Shown one piece after another: positions 15,924 through 24,240 of a stretch of 32,314 nucleotides of DNA; the first letter of the stretch is position 1; each line of letters opens with the position of its first letter. The DNA lies in assembly GCA_013141375.1 (NCBI GenBank), contig JABFRC010000208.1, forward strand, positions 1 to 32,314. Direction: 5' to 3'. A program made the position numbers and the translations under genes. Under the pieces are notes generated by a model. The model made no database searches. It had not been told where the DNA came from and saw nothing but the letters and a program-made list of their open reading frames with translations. This DNA is from Methylococcaceae bacterium. Lineage in GTDB: Bacteria > Pseudomonadota > Gammaproteobacteria > Methylococcales > Methylomonadaceae.

Positions 15924-16751
15924 ATGTCACTGCTGAGTCGCTTTGGGATTGGCTTATTACTGCTGCTGTCGCTTGCAGTGGCACAAGCCCTGGTACCGAT
16001 TCCTGAATTATCGCATCGCGTTAACGATCTTACCGAGACCCTAACTGCCGAACAAACCGCCGCCTTGGACAATAAACTGGCTGCATTCGAGGCTGAAAAG
16101 GGCAGCCAGATTGCGGTATTGATACTTTCAACGACACAACCGGAAGATATCGCTCAGTTCGGCATCCGGCTTGCCGAGGCGTGGAAAATAGGCCGCGAAA
16201 AGATTGATGACGGTGTGATTTTGATTATCGCTAAAGACGATCGTAAATTACGCATTGAAGTCGGTTATGGCTTGGAAGGCGCCATTCCTGATGCGATTGC
16301 CAAACGTGTGATTAGCGAAATCATTACCCCGTATTTTAAAACCGGCGATTTTGCCGGAGGTATTGACGCCGGAGTTAGCCAGCTCATCAAACTCATCGCA
16401 GGAGAATCCTTACCTGCACCAGCGAATGAGCAGAATGACCAACCCGATGAAGGCGTTTTCTTATTTATACTGTTCGGCGGATTGATTGCAGGGTTTATGT
16501 TGTCGGCCATCATCGGCCGATTAATGGGCGGCTTGTTGGCGGGGATGGGAGCCGGTGCAGTCGCCATACTGTTCTTTGGCTTGGGCATTATGGTGGTATT
16601 TATCGCAATTATGGTTTTCTTCATCGTTGGCATAAAACATCGCGGCGGTAGCGGCTGGACCAGTGGCGGTGGAGGTTTCGGCGGCGGTGGAGGATCATGG
16701 GGTGGCGGCGGTGGCAGTTTTGGCGGCGGAGGCGCATCAGGGTCATGGTAA
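15924..16751 (+). CDS. YgcG-type TPM-domain membrane protein with glycine-rich tail
   Basis: The 275-residue protein has a signal peptide (1-21, ending AQA) and a TPM domain at about 25-150, with the family signature EDIAQFGIRLAEAWKIG followed by GVILIIAKDDRKLRIEVGYGLEG. Two to three membrane helices follow (about 173-237), then a cytosolic tail of almost pure Gly/Ser/Trp (240-275). TPM domains have been reported as acid phosphatases in plants and as photosystem assembly factors; the bacterial role is open. It sits 12 bases after lemA and overlaps the next TPM gene. Confidence 0.88.
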   Translation: MSLLSRFGIGLLLLLSLAVAQALVPIPELSHRVNDLTETLTAEQTAALDNKLAAFEAEKGSQIAVLILSTTQPEDIAQFGIRLAEAWKIGREKIDDGVILIIAKDDRKLRIEVGYGLEGAIPDAIAKRVISEIITPYFKTGDFAGGIDAGVSQLIKLIAGESLPAPANEQNDQPDEGVFLFILFGGLIAGFMLSAIIGRLMGGLLAGMGAGAVAILFFGLGIMVVFIAIMVFFIVGIKHRGGSGWTSGGGGFGGGGGSWGGGGGSFGGGGASGSW

Positions 16752-17248
16752 GCATTAAACGTTGGTTAAAGCATGTCTTGATGCCGCCGTGGCGTTGGCG
16801 CCTGGCGTTCCCCAACGCGGTGTTGAAGGAGATTGAGCAAGCGATAAAGCAGTCGGAACATCAACACAGTGGCGAACTGCGCTTTGCTGTGGAAAATGCC
16901 CTTGCACCCGTCTGGGTATGGCGCGGCAAATCAGCCCGATATCGCGCAACAGAAGTCTTTGCCAATCTACGGGTGTGGGATACAGAAGACAACAGCGGTG
17001 TGTTGATTTATGTATTACTGGCTGACCGCGAAGTGCATATCGTCGCCGACCGAGGCATTGCCAAACGCGTCACCCAATCCGAGTGGGATGCTATCGCCCA
17101 AACCATGCAGACAGCGTTTAAGCAAGGCGACTTTCGGCATGGAGCATTGGAGGGTATCGAACAAGTCACCAAACACTTGGTGGCTCATTTTCCAGCCAAG
17201 TCAGATAATCCGAACGAGCTTTCTGATCAGCCGGTGATTATTAACTGA
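16745..17248 (+). CDS. Second TPM-domain protein of the lemA operon
   Basis: The 167-residue protein starts at ATG 16745, overlapping the end of the previous gene by seven bases (ATGGTAA). The longer frame that begins at 16697 reads out of phase through the glycine-rich tail and is not credible. It has no signal peptide. A basic start (SIKRWLKHVLMPPWRWR) leads into a TPM domain with SGELRFAVENA, ATEVFANLRVWDTEDNSGVLIYVLLADREVHIVADRGI, and a QGDFRHGALEGIEQV ending. It is likely cytosolic or peripheral, working with the membrane-bound YgcG-type partner and LemA. Confidence 0.87.
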   Translation: MVSIKRWLKHVLMPPWRWRLAFPNAVLKEIEQAIKQSEHQHSGELRFAVENALAPVWVWRGKSARYRATEVFANLRVWDTEDNSGVLIYVLLADREVHIVADRGIAKRVTQSEWDAIAQTMQTAFKQGDFRHGALEGIEQVTKHLVAHFPAKSDNPNELSDQPVIIN

Positions 17249-17329
17249 ACTGGTAAACGGCCCTGATTAATAGAGTCGTACTACGATAAACTGAGTGCGC
17301 GAGCGGCATGTATAAATCAATTCGGTAAC

Positions 17330-17356
17330 CGTTCGTGGCTTGTCGAACCATGAACG
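17330..17356. repeat. REP-like palindrome downstream of the TPM operon
   Basis: CGTTCGTGG (17330-17338) pairs with CCATGAACG (17348-17356) around the loop CTTGTCGAA, with one G-T pair. The core GTTCGTGG...TGTCGAACCATGAAC resembles dispersed palindromic repeats common in gammaproteobacterial intergenic DNA. It lies between the convergent TPM and arfB genes, so it may also aid transcript end formation. The rest of 17249-17364 shows nothing else. Confidence 0.55.
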
Positions 17357-17364
17357 CGCAAACA

Positions 17365-17781
17365 TTAGTGCAAATCAATTTTCCCCCTCAACGCCTTGGT
17401 TTTGCCTTGCTTGGCTTTGCTATCCAAACGTCTCAACTTTGAGCCTTTGGTCGGCTTAGTCGCTTTGCGTTTTTTATGCACAATGGTCGCACTCAGAATC
17501 AAATCCCGCAGCCGGTTGTAGGCATCCTCTTTGTTCATCTCCTGAGTGCGAAACTGCTGCGCTTTGATGACAATCACCCCGTCTTTTGAAAGTCGGCTGT
17601 CATTTAAAGCCAGCAGTTTTTCCTTATAAAACTCAGACAAGGACGACGCGTTAATATCAAAACGCAAATGCACCGCCGTCGATACTTTATTGACATTCTG
17701 ACCGCCCGCACCTTGAGCGCGAATGGCAGAAATTTCGATTTCGTTGTCTGGGATGCTGATTTGAGTGGATATGTGCAACAT
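17365..17781 (-). CDS. arfB: Alternative ribosome-rescue factor B (codon-independent peptidyl-tRNA hydrolase)
   Basis: Releases nascent chains from ribosomes stalled on non-stop mRNA. The 138-residue protein has the RF-1-like domain with GGQ at 26-28 (QGAGGQNVNKVSTAVHLRFD). A C-terminal basic tail (KKRKATKPTKGSKLRRLDSK) enters the empty mRNA channel, as in E. coli YaeJ. The lack of a stop-codon recognition domain and the short length separate it from PrfA and PrfB. Confidence 0.95.
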   Translation of the reverse strand: MLHISTQISIPDNEIEISAIRAQGAGGQNVNKVSTAVHLRFDINASSLSEFYKEKLLALNDSRLSKDGVIVIKAQQFRTQEMNKEDAYNRLRDLILSATIVHKKRKATKPTKGSKLRRLDSKAKQGKTKALRGKIDLH

Positions 17782-17895
17782 TGTTGGCTAACTCTCTCTC
17801 TCATTAATCAATTTAGCTGCCAGATGACAGCCCGCGTAGGTCCGATAAAAATTAAATATCTGTTAAACTGGTACAAATTAATAGGAGGACCGATC

Positions 17896-18168
17896 ATGAC
17901 TACTATTACCTTTGACACACTGGAACTGGTAGACAAACTGAAAACCGCTGGAATTTCACAAGAGCAACCGAGGCATTTGTACGAGTGATTGCCAAAGTTC
18001 AAGATGGGCTAGTCACTAAGCATGACCTGATCGAAACCAAAAACGAAATCAAGGCCGACATGAATGTCCGGTTTGAGCGGATTGATGGTGAATTAAAACT
18101 AAACAGATGGATGCTCGGCGTGTTATTAGCTGGCGTTATCTCTTTAGTATTGAAGGCATTTTTTTTAA
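17896..18168 (+). pseudogene. Frameshifted DUF1640-type (coiled coil plus membrane anchor) gene
   Basis: A strong AGGAGG at 17883-17888 leads to the ATG at 17896, and the first 21 codons read MTTITFDTLELVDKLKTAG, the typical opening of small DUF1640-like proteins. The frame then meets TGA at 17986-17988. One frame over, a coherent continuation runs EAFVRVIAKVQDGLVTKHDL, a coiled coil, and a C-terminal anchor WMLGVLLAGVISLVLKAFF. A single missing base near 17961 (CAA-CCGAGGCA, expected CAA-GCC-GAG-GCA) would explain the first break. The anchor is followed by eight Ts (18159-18166); seven would give a TAA directly after AFF. Correcting both yields exactly 90 codons. Family match is from memory. 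Confidence 0.7.
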
Positions 18169-18227
18169 CCTTGCCCAAACGAATTTTGAGAGCCTTTTCA
18201 AGGTTAGATTATATCCATTCAAGCTAC

Positions 18228-18690
18228 TTATTTCATGAATGAAGGTACATCGCCGGAATGGGAGATACTTAAATTTCTCTGTGGGACGATTACTTTTGTG
18301 TTCATCACATGACCATGAGTATGGATTAGGTAATTTTCAATTTCATCCATGCAGTCCAACGCATCGGCGTCCAACTTTCCGATATACAACTTTGCGCCAT
18401 GGCGTAAACAGCCTTCAATCCAATGCCGATAACCGGAGTTATAACGGCCACTTGCATGTAGACCGTTTTTTTTTTCTCTTGTGACCGCCAAAAAAACTGT
18501 TGTGCGCCTTACCCCAATAGAACGGCTCGTCATCCCACACATGTAAATATATGATTCGAGAGAAGTCCTTAGCTTCATCATAGCTCTTGCATTACAACCA
18601 TTCGATTTTCACTTTATTTCTCCATGAGCCATAGTTACATTTAACATGGTTCTCACGTTCCAGTGCTCTATATTTCTCAACCCAAATCAT
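18228..18690 (-). pseudogene. Broken GIY-YIG-like gene, start coupled to the GH94-like gene
   Basis: The ATG at 18690 overlaps the stop of the upstream GH94-like gene (ATGA). Reading on gives MIWVEKYRALERENHV..., an in-frame TAA at 18592-18594, then SRIIYLHVWDDEPFYWGKAH up to a ten-base A run (T run 18466-18475 on plus). The sequence continues one frame over as NGLHASGRYNSGYRHWIEG, GAKLYIGKLDADALDCMDEI and ENYLIHTHGHVMNTKVIV, ending at 18228. The span is 463 bases, one more than 154 codons, so one extra base in the homopolymer accounts for the shift. YWGKAHNS, the Arg/His of YRHWIEG and the E..N of EIENYL suggest a GIY-YIG-like fold. Confidence 0.65.
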
Positions 18691-21600
18691 CCCGCAAGGA
18701 CCACATCCACCCGCCGGCACTGTCCAAAACGTAGCGCTTCAGCAACTTGACCCTCCAAATAAAGGCCTTCCACAACCTGCACGTTGCCATCCCGCCCATA
18801 TAAATAATAACGGCAAGGCTTTACGGCAGCATCTCCATAAGTGTCTTGGTGCGTGTGGTTGATATAAACCAACAATGTTGACCCCAACAAAGCACAAGCA
18901 GCACTATCCACTGGCAAGATTTCTTCAAGCCCGAATGGATTGACAGTTTGTTCCTGCGTTGAGAAAAATGATTTTGACAGGACGGGAGCGGGCCTGAACA
19001 ACAACTTTCCTGCCTCAAATACAAAAGGCGCAGGCCCCAGAAAAAGGGTTGTCCACAGGTGCAAAAATTCGACGGTGGAACCGGAAAGCCGGGCCACGCA
19101 GCCGCGTCCGTGTTGGCGTGGGTCGATGGCAAAACCGCTGCTGACCAGAAAGCTGGAGTTTTCTATTGGGCTCCTGCCATATTCCATCGGATCGCGAAAT
19201 GCCACCAGCAGCTTTTCAATGTCGCGGTAAAACTCATCGACTAATCCGGCCCGCACCATTTCCAGCACGAACTTGTAATGCATGTGCAAAAAGATCGAGC
19301 CGTTCTCCAGCCAGCCATAGTTAAAAACGCCGATTCGCCCCAGATCCAGCGCGTTTTCACCCAGTGGTTCGTTGACGCGGTACATGCCAAGTTGGGTATC
19401 GTAGAGTTCTGATTTTTGTACCGCATCAAATAGCGAACGCGCCTCTTGTGGATTGGCAATGCGCAATGCATGAACAAAGCCTTCCAGAAATAAGGGCAGC
19501 GGCTTTTGCTTAAAGCGTGTGACAGCCGCCTTGCCGCCTTCGAGTTCTTGATACTGCTCGGCTTCATAAGAAAAATAGGTGATGATGCCTTCCGGCGTTC
19601 TGGCTTTGTCGATGGCGGCATTCAGGTAGTTGGACACAGCCGCCAGGAAGTTTTGTAGCTCGTTAATCGTAACGGCAAGCTCGGCACCCTCAAAGCCCAT
19701 GAACACCTTGTTCCGATAGGTTTCTTTTTGAGCGCCGCTTTCGCGCCAGAATTGTTCGGCGGTCAGCTTGGGTTGATGCAACAGCACTTCAAGGCCGGAC
19801 ACAAATGCCGCGAGCTCCAAGGGCAGAGCACATTCTCCATAGAGATCAGCCAGCGCTTTCAAAGTAAAGTTCACCAGTCGTTTAAGCTCGATGGTTTCAT
19901 TTACCGACGAGCCAAAAATGCCAGGCAGACCATTCAACGCATCGCACCAACCAGGGCGGTCGGCTTCCATTTCGATGCCGACACCGAACGGGTCCAGCGT
20001 AGCCAGCTTGTTGGCGACCAGCGTGATGATTTTACCGAGCAGCGTGGTGTAGACAATCTCGCCGTGACCGCCTTGCGAGCGGGCTTGGTGGCGGCGTCGG
20101 GTGCGGGAGTTAATCAGGGATTCTTTTTCCGGACTGCCCTGCACGGCGCCATATTGGCGAACGCCGTTGGGTGTAAGTACATATTTTTGGGCACGAGGAA
20201 CGACGAAATGGGCGGAGTCAAAGAAGGAGTAAGTTTTGCTCAAAAACAGGGCGGGCAGCCGATCCGGAAAAATAGCCGCATAGCTAATCAGCAAATCCAC
20301 CAGATAGGTCCAGTGATCCGACCAATAACCCCGGTCGAATTCGGCATCTTCCACTTCTTGCGCTTGAGCCAAAATATCCTTGATGATGGGCTCCGGTTTT
20401 TCTGCGCCTTGAAGCACTTGCCACAATTCTGTGTATTTGAACTCCCTGGATAACAATGCTTCCAGATCTGGAAATTGGGCGAAATAATGCGCCAGGGTGT
20501 GCGGAGCATCCACAGCAAACCGAGAGTTCCTTAAGGAACATGGGTTACCACCGTCCGGCTGAATCAGGTTGAAGAAGTAGTGGATGTTTTTGGCATCCAG
20601 CGCAGGGTCGAAGAACAAGTCCATCCGGCGGTTTTGCAGCACATCCCGAAAATCACCATTGCCTTCGGAAAAGGGTGTGTCCTGCAACAGGAAGTCGTTG
20701 TAATCCCGTTCCAGATCGCCGTGTTTGCGGCCGAACAAATACAAGTGCGCACCGTCCGGTACGTCCATCGGAAAGCCGCCACGCAAGCCGTTGTCCAGGT
20801 AACATTGCTTGACATGGGCATCGAACAGCGGCTTGGCGGTCGCGGTAAAGGCCTTTTGAGAGATACCTTCTATCAAACGGCGATTCACTTCGCGCTTGGT
20901 CTCGAAGTAACCTGCCTTGTCAGCTTCGACCAGGAATTGCTCAAGCACTGACTGAGATTCTGCATGACCATAGAAGCCATAAAAGACCTGACTTTCGCCG
21001 GGCTGGAGTTCCAGTGTCAGAGCCTGGAAAGCCGATGGGGTTTGGTTAGCCATCACCTGATGGTCGAAATCCAGCGGTTCATCGGCAAAAAAGCGTTCCG
21101 GCCTGGAAAAATCGCCCGCCAAACCAAAAATCCTCTCCGCATCGACCAGCACGCGGGTGCGTTTGCCGTCTAAAAACCCGGCGAAGAAATTGCCTGCGAT
21201 GATGGGTTCGACTTGGGGCGAATCGGTCGGCCAGACTTTCAGCCGATAAAATGGCTGATTATTATCCACACCCTCGACCCGCATGAAGGCTTCCGAGGTG
21301 CGACTCATGAACTTGAGAATCCATTGATTCATGCCAAAGGGCAGCACTTGCGGCAGCCCATCGACAATCTCAATCTTTCTGGCTTGCGTTGAGGTATTGG
21401 TGATCCTGACCCGGCGCACCAAGCCCGATACCGTTGCTTCAGGCAAGGTGAAGTTATCGGCGCGAATGCTCAATCCCAGCGGCGGATTAACCTCTTCCAC
21501 GCCGACTTCATGCGGCGTGATGTAAAGGAGTTGGCTAACGTTTGCCCCGGAGCCGCGCTGAAAAGGCTCGTGCGTGATGATGCTATTGCCATCGCTAATC

Positions 21601-21854
21601 TTCAGAAAGGTGCGGAAACCGCGGGATGGCGTCAGTTGATAAGCCTTATCTGCGGGGAAAAATTCCAAAAATGCTCCGTCTTTATTGCGCACGCCAAAGC
21701 TGGCGATGGCCTGGCCGCGATTGGCATAAAAAACCCAGGCCGGGCGCCCCATGGTGCCGGCAATACCCGGCAAAAAGCTGGCGAATGGCGAGCGGTCGTT
21801 ATATTGCTCAACGACAAAGCTATTATCGTCACTGAAATAGTAGGGCTGGGTCAT
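18687..21854 (-). CDS. GH94-like glycoside phosphorylase/hydrolase (cellobiose-phosphorylase-related)
   Basis: The 1055-residue cytosolic protein has no signal peptide. An N-terminal beta-rich part (about 1-330) is followed by an (alpha/alpha)6 barrel. Motifs placing it near the GH94 clan: EGNGDFRDVLQNRR at 397-410, YWSDHWTYLVDLL at 510-522, and DRPGWCDALNGLPGIFGSS at 632-650, which resembles the catalytic-Asp region of cellobiose phosphorylases. It is longer than typical GH94 enzymes (about 800) and probably belongs to a divergent subfamily, so the substrate and even phosphorolysis versus hydrolysis are open. The broken GIY-YIG-like gene overlaps its stop. No sugar transporter or regulator is adjacent. 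Confidence 0.65.
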   Translation of the reverse strand: MTQPYYFSDDNSFVVEQYNDRSPFASFLPGIAGTMGRPAWVFYANRGQAIASFGVRNKDGAFLEFFPADKAYQLTPSRGFRTFLKISDGNSIITHEPFQRGSGANVSQLLYITPHEVGVEEVNPPLGLSIRADNFTLPEATVSGLVRRVRITNTSTQARKIEIVDGLPQVLPFGMNQWILKFMSRTSEAFMRVEGVDNNQPFYRLKVWPTDSPQVEPIIAGNFFAGFLDGKRTRVLVDAERIFGLAGDFSRPERFFADEPLDFDHQVMANQTPSAFQALTLELQPGESQVFYGFYGHAESQSVLEQFLVEADKAGYFETKREVNRRLIEGISQKAFTATAKPLFDAHVKQCYLDNGLRGGFPMDVPDGAHLYLFGRKHGDLERDYNDFLLQDTPFSEGNGDFRDVLQNRRMDLFFDPALDAKNIHYFFNLIQPDGGNPCSLRNSRFAVDAPHTLAHYFAQFPDLEALLSREFKYTELWQVLQGAEKPEPIIKDILAQAQEVEDAEFDRGYWSDHWTYLVDLLISYAAIFPDRLPALFLSKTYSFFDSAHFVVPRAQKYVLTPNGVRQYGAVQGSPEKESLINSRTRRRHQARSQGGHGEIVYTTLLGKIITLVANKLATLDPFGVGIEMEADRPGWCDALNGLPGIFGSSVNETIELKRLVNFTLKALADLYGECALPLELAAFVSGLEVLLHQPKLTAEQFWRESGAQKETYRNKVFMGFEGAELAVTINELQNFLAAVSNYLNAAIDKARTPEGIITYFSYEAEQYQELEGGKAAVTRFKQKPLPLFLEGFVHALRIANPQEARSLFDAVQKSELYDTQLGMYRVNEPLGENALDLGRIGVFNYGWLENGSIFLHMHYKFVLEMVRAGLVDEFYRDIEKLLVAFRDPMEYGRSPIENSSFLVSSGFAIDPRQHGRGCVARLSGSTVEFLHLWTTLFLGPAPFVFEAGKLLFRPAPVLSKSFFSTQEQTVNPFGLEEILPVDSAACALLGSTLLVYINHTHQDTYGDAAVKPCRYYLYGRDGNVQVVEGLYLEGQVAEALRFGQCRRVDVVLAG

Positions 21855-21978
21855 GGGCTACACCATTTGATTGGTAATAAACGGGCTAAGAATAAATTAA
21901 GTTTACAGTGTAGATAATTTATTTAGCTACATTCCCGACATGACCATCGGATGGTTTGATTAGATTAGCTAGGGGAGT

Positions 21979-22009
21979 AAGGTCAGGGCCCGCAAAGAAA
22001 CCTGACCTT
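21979..22009 (-). terminator. Hairpin downstream of the lectin-like gene
   Basis: AAGGTCAGG (21979-21987) and CCTGACCTT (22001-22009) form a perfect 9-bp stem with a 13-base loop, 16 bases past the lectin-like gene's stop. No T-run follows on the minus strand, so it is a weak intrinsic terminator or a transcript-stabilising hairpin. Confidence 0.4.
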
Positions 22010-22025
22010 TCAGGCATCAGCTGAT

Positions 22026-22703
22026 TTAATCAGCTGCAAAGCAATAGAAACGGCCGGCACCACCGGTGCTTACCAGATTTTCCTGGCTGCAGCCGCGGCT
22101 GTCATGCGTGGAGTTCCAGGACACGTTACCGCCTGTCGCACCACGGTTGGTGCGGTCGGAATGACCAACCCGAACGCTGCCTTCACCGCTGCTCGTATAG
22201 TTTTTGCAAGTGTGATCGGCTGCGTCGGTGTAGGCTGTGCCATCAGGTTTTGAGCCGGTAATGATGTCGTGCTCATTTGGGGTTTCGCCAACGCCTTTGT
22301 TGAGATCGCCTTTTTCATTGAGTGTAGTCAGTCGATGCACGTTGTTGCCTAGTTGGCCAAGTTCAACGGTATCACCATGGAGGTGGGCCAAGTCGTTGGC
22401 AATGATAGCGCCTTTAGCATTAGCCCAGAGGCCTTTGCCGATGCGATCGCGCGCGTTTACGGCGGGCTGAGTGCCTTCAGCCTGAGTGCTCAGGTATGCG
22501 CGCCAGGTCCGGTTGCCCGCACCCACGGCGCCGGCCAGTTTTTGGCAATGTGCATCAGCACCGGCCAGACCGCCCAGATCGGCACCTTTACCGCTGCCTT
22601 CACTGGTTAGAAAGAAACCCAACGGCGGCTTGGGTGGTTCTTCTGCAAAGGCGGGAGTGGCGCTCAGTACCATCAGAGCTGCAAAAATGCTGCTTTTTTT
22701 CAT
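22026..22703 (-). CDS. Secreted lectin-like (DUF1554-type) protein
   Basis: The 225-residue exported protein has a signal peptide 1-20 (ending PAFA), then a single lectin-like domain. Typical family features: LGGLAGADAHCQKLAGAVGA, TWRAYLSTQAEG, NARDRIGKGLWANAKG, and a C-terminal NVSWNSTHDSRGCSQEN ... GRFYCFAAD. Four cysteines in the mature part could form two disulfides. The fold is related to C-type-lectin/endostatin-like domains; the ligand is unknown. Its GC content appears higher than its surroundings. It is separated from the GH94-like gene by a 171-base gap, so the two may be independent transcripts. Confidence 0.8.
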   Translation of the reverse strand: MKKSSIFAALMVLSATPAFAEEPPKPPLGFFLTSEGSGKGADLGGLAGADAHCQKLAGAVGAGNRTWRAYLSTQAEGTQPAVNARDRIGKGLWANAKGAIIANDLAHLHGDTVELGQLGNNVHRLTTLNEKGDLNKGVGETPNEHDIITGSKPDGTAYTDAADHTCKNYTSSGEGSVRVGHSDRTNRGATGGNVSWNSTHDSRGCSQENLVSTGGAGRFYCFAAD

Positions 22704-22998
22704 GCTTCTTCTCTCATTTATGGATTAACAAAATGGATTTGTCGTAGCGAACTATTCGACCCGACTAAGCAGCATTTATTGTGCCTTATTAAATAACGAG
22801 AGAATTCAAAAGCTTAAAGAAAACGCCTGATTATCGCCTGTTGGTTTAAAAGCATAAATTGTTTGTTTGTTGTTGATAATTGGGCACATGAGGTTGGTAA
22901 GCATTGAAATACAGTCGCACTGTCTATGCGATCATTTCCGCACCATCTATCGCAAATCTGGAAGCGAATGCGGTGCTGGTGAAATTGCCAGTGGGATA

Positions 22999-23790
22999 TT
23001 AAAAATCTACGCTGAAGTGTTCTGGTGTTGCTGACAGCTTTAGCGCGCACAGCTTATCTTTTGAGGGCAGGGGATAAATACCCGGAAAATTGCCGTCTGT
23101 AAAATTGGCATCATCAGCAAAAATGATATTCAAGTTTGAGGTAAGTCGATCCGGCACACGATACCAGGGAATTAAACCGTCGACTTGCGCTTCCACTGCA
23201 CCATCGGCATTAAAATCCAGCTTGCCATTCTCGTAGCAGTACTTCATCAGTGTAAAAGCATTGGTGATAAAACGCAGTCGTTTCCAGCCGGTGAGTTTTG
23301 CATGCCAGCGCGATTGGTCTTGGCCTCTGTTCTCTAAAAAAGCCAGGTAATTGCCCTGTGAAAGCACTGAATCCACCTCGTAGCCAAAGGTTAATGCCTG
23401 GCTAAAACTCCATTCCGCAGGAATACCGCCATGCACCAGCGTAAAGTTGAGTTTGGAATCATGATGAATCAGGCCTCTGCTGCGCAGCCACTTTACTAGC
23501 TCGTTCTTATCCGGGGCATTCAGAATTTGATCCAGCGTATCGCTTATTTCCGGTGGCTCAAGGCCTTCAGCTACTGCCAATAAATGCAATTCCTGGTTGC
23601 CCAGTATTGTTACAGCTTTTTTGCCCAAGTCCTTTACAAATCTTATTACGGCTAATGACTCCGGGCCTTCGTTGATTAAATTTCCGGTAAACCATAAATG
23701 GTCATTTTCAGGATCAAACTGGATTTTTTCCAGCAATCTTAATAGCACTTGATAATTACCTTTTACATTGCCGATTGCGTAAGTGCTCAT
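22999..23790 (-). CDS. ApaH-like protein with lost metal site (pseudoenzyme)
   Basis: Clearly homologous to symmetrical diadenosine tetraphosphatase ApaH over its whole length (263 residues from ATG 23790; the longer TTG start is less likely): WLRSRGLIHHD, GWKRLRFITNAFTLMKYCYENG and IPWY all align with the ApaH body. The metallophosphatase motifs are altered: GDVHG reads GNVKG (Asn8, Lys10), GDL reads GNL (Asn37), GNHD reads GNQE (Gln66), and GHW near the end reads ADD (about 225-227). Only His120 (VHGG) is kept. It probably cannot hold two metals and may bind Ap4A or a related nucleotide without cleaving it. A second, true ApaH would be expected elsewhere in the genome. Confidence 0.85.
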   Translation of the reverse strand: MSTYAIGNVKGNYQVLLRLLEKIQFDPENDHLWFTGNLINEGPESLAVIRFVKDLGKKAVTILGNQELHLLAVAEGLEPPEISDTLDQILNAPDKNELVKWLRSRGLIHHDSKLNFTLVHGGIPAEWSFSQALTFGYEVDSVLSQGNYLAFLENRGQDQSRWHAKLTGWKRLRFITNAFTLMKYCYENGKLDFNADGAVEAQVDGLIPWYRVPDRLTSNLNIIFADDANFTDGNFPGIYPLPSKDKLCALKLSATPEHFSVDF

Positions 23791-24240
23791 AAGCTTAGAT
23801 TCCAAGTCCTTGTTGTCGTTATCCGAATAAATTGATATGTCATTTCTTCTTCAAGGAGAGAAGATCAGGACGAGGGGATAACCTTTATTACTAATGGCAT
23901 ATCAATAATGATGCCAGCACCCAAACAAGTTGATGGACAGGCAATGTAGATACAGACGTTAGAGGAACGTAAGCCAGGGATTGTGCCGCTTTATCAAGTT
24001 GCAACGACATGCTTAGCTAATCACATCAACCGCTTGTTGTTTTGTAACAAAACACCCTTTGTTCGGCCAAATTGTTATTAACGTAACTAAATTACTTCGC
24101 TCTTGGCGGTGTTTCCCTAAAACGCATCGGCTTGATTTTCAGCCACTTACCGGGAACAAGGGCATCAGATATCTCAAGAAATTCATATTGGTTTAAATAT
24201 TGCTGAGCTTATAGTGATCAACGTTTCCCTGGATTTACTC
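23791..24240. other. Divergent intergenic region between ApaH-like gene and flavodoxin
   Basis: About 450 bases without a credible gene on either strand. It should hold promoters for both flanking genes, but I cannot identify clear -35/-10 pairs. The only striking structure is the inverted repeat at 24038-24054, listed separately. Confidence 0.5.
24038..24054. repeat. Perfect inverted repeat, operator-like
   Basis: TGTTTTGTAACAAAACA: a 7-base arm, TAA spacer, 7-base arm, 187 bases upstream of the flavodoxin start. The short spacer and AT-rich arms fit a dimeric repressor site better than a terminator. Confidence 0.4.

Noticed and set aside
17896-17990. Programmed frameshift in the DUF1640-type gene
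   Set aside because: There is no slippery heptamer or downstream structure at the frame change (CAACCGAGGC), so a simple base loss is more likely.
19728-20453. 241-codon plus-strand frame opposite the GH94-like gene
   Set aside because: It is a shadow of the well-supported 1055-residue minus-strand gene, with no ribosome-binding site and no family resemblance.
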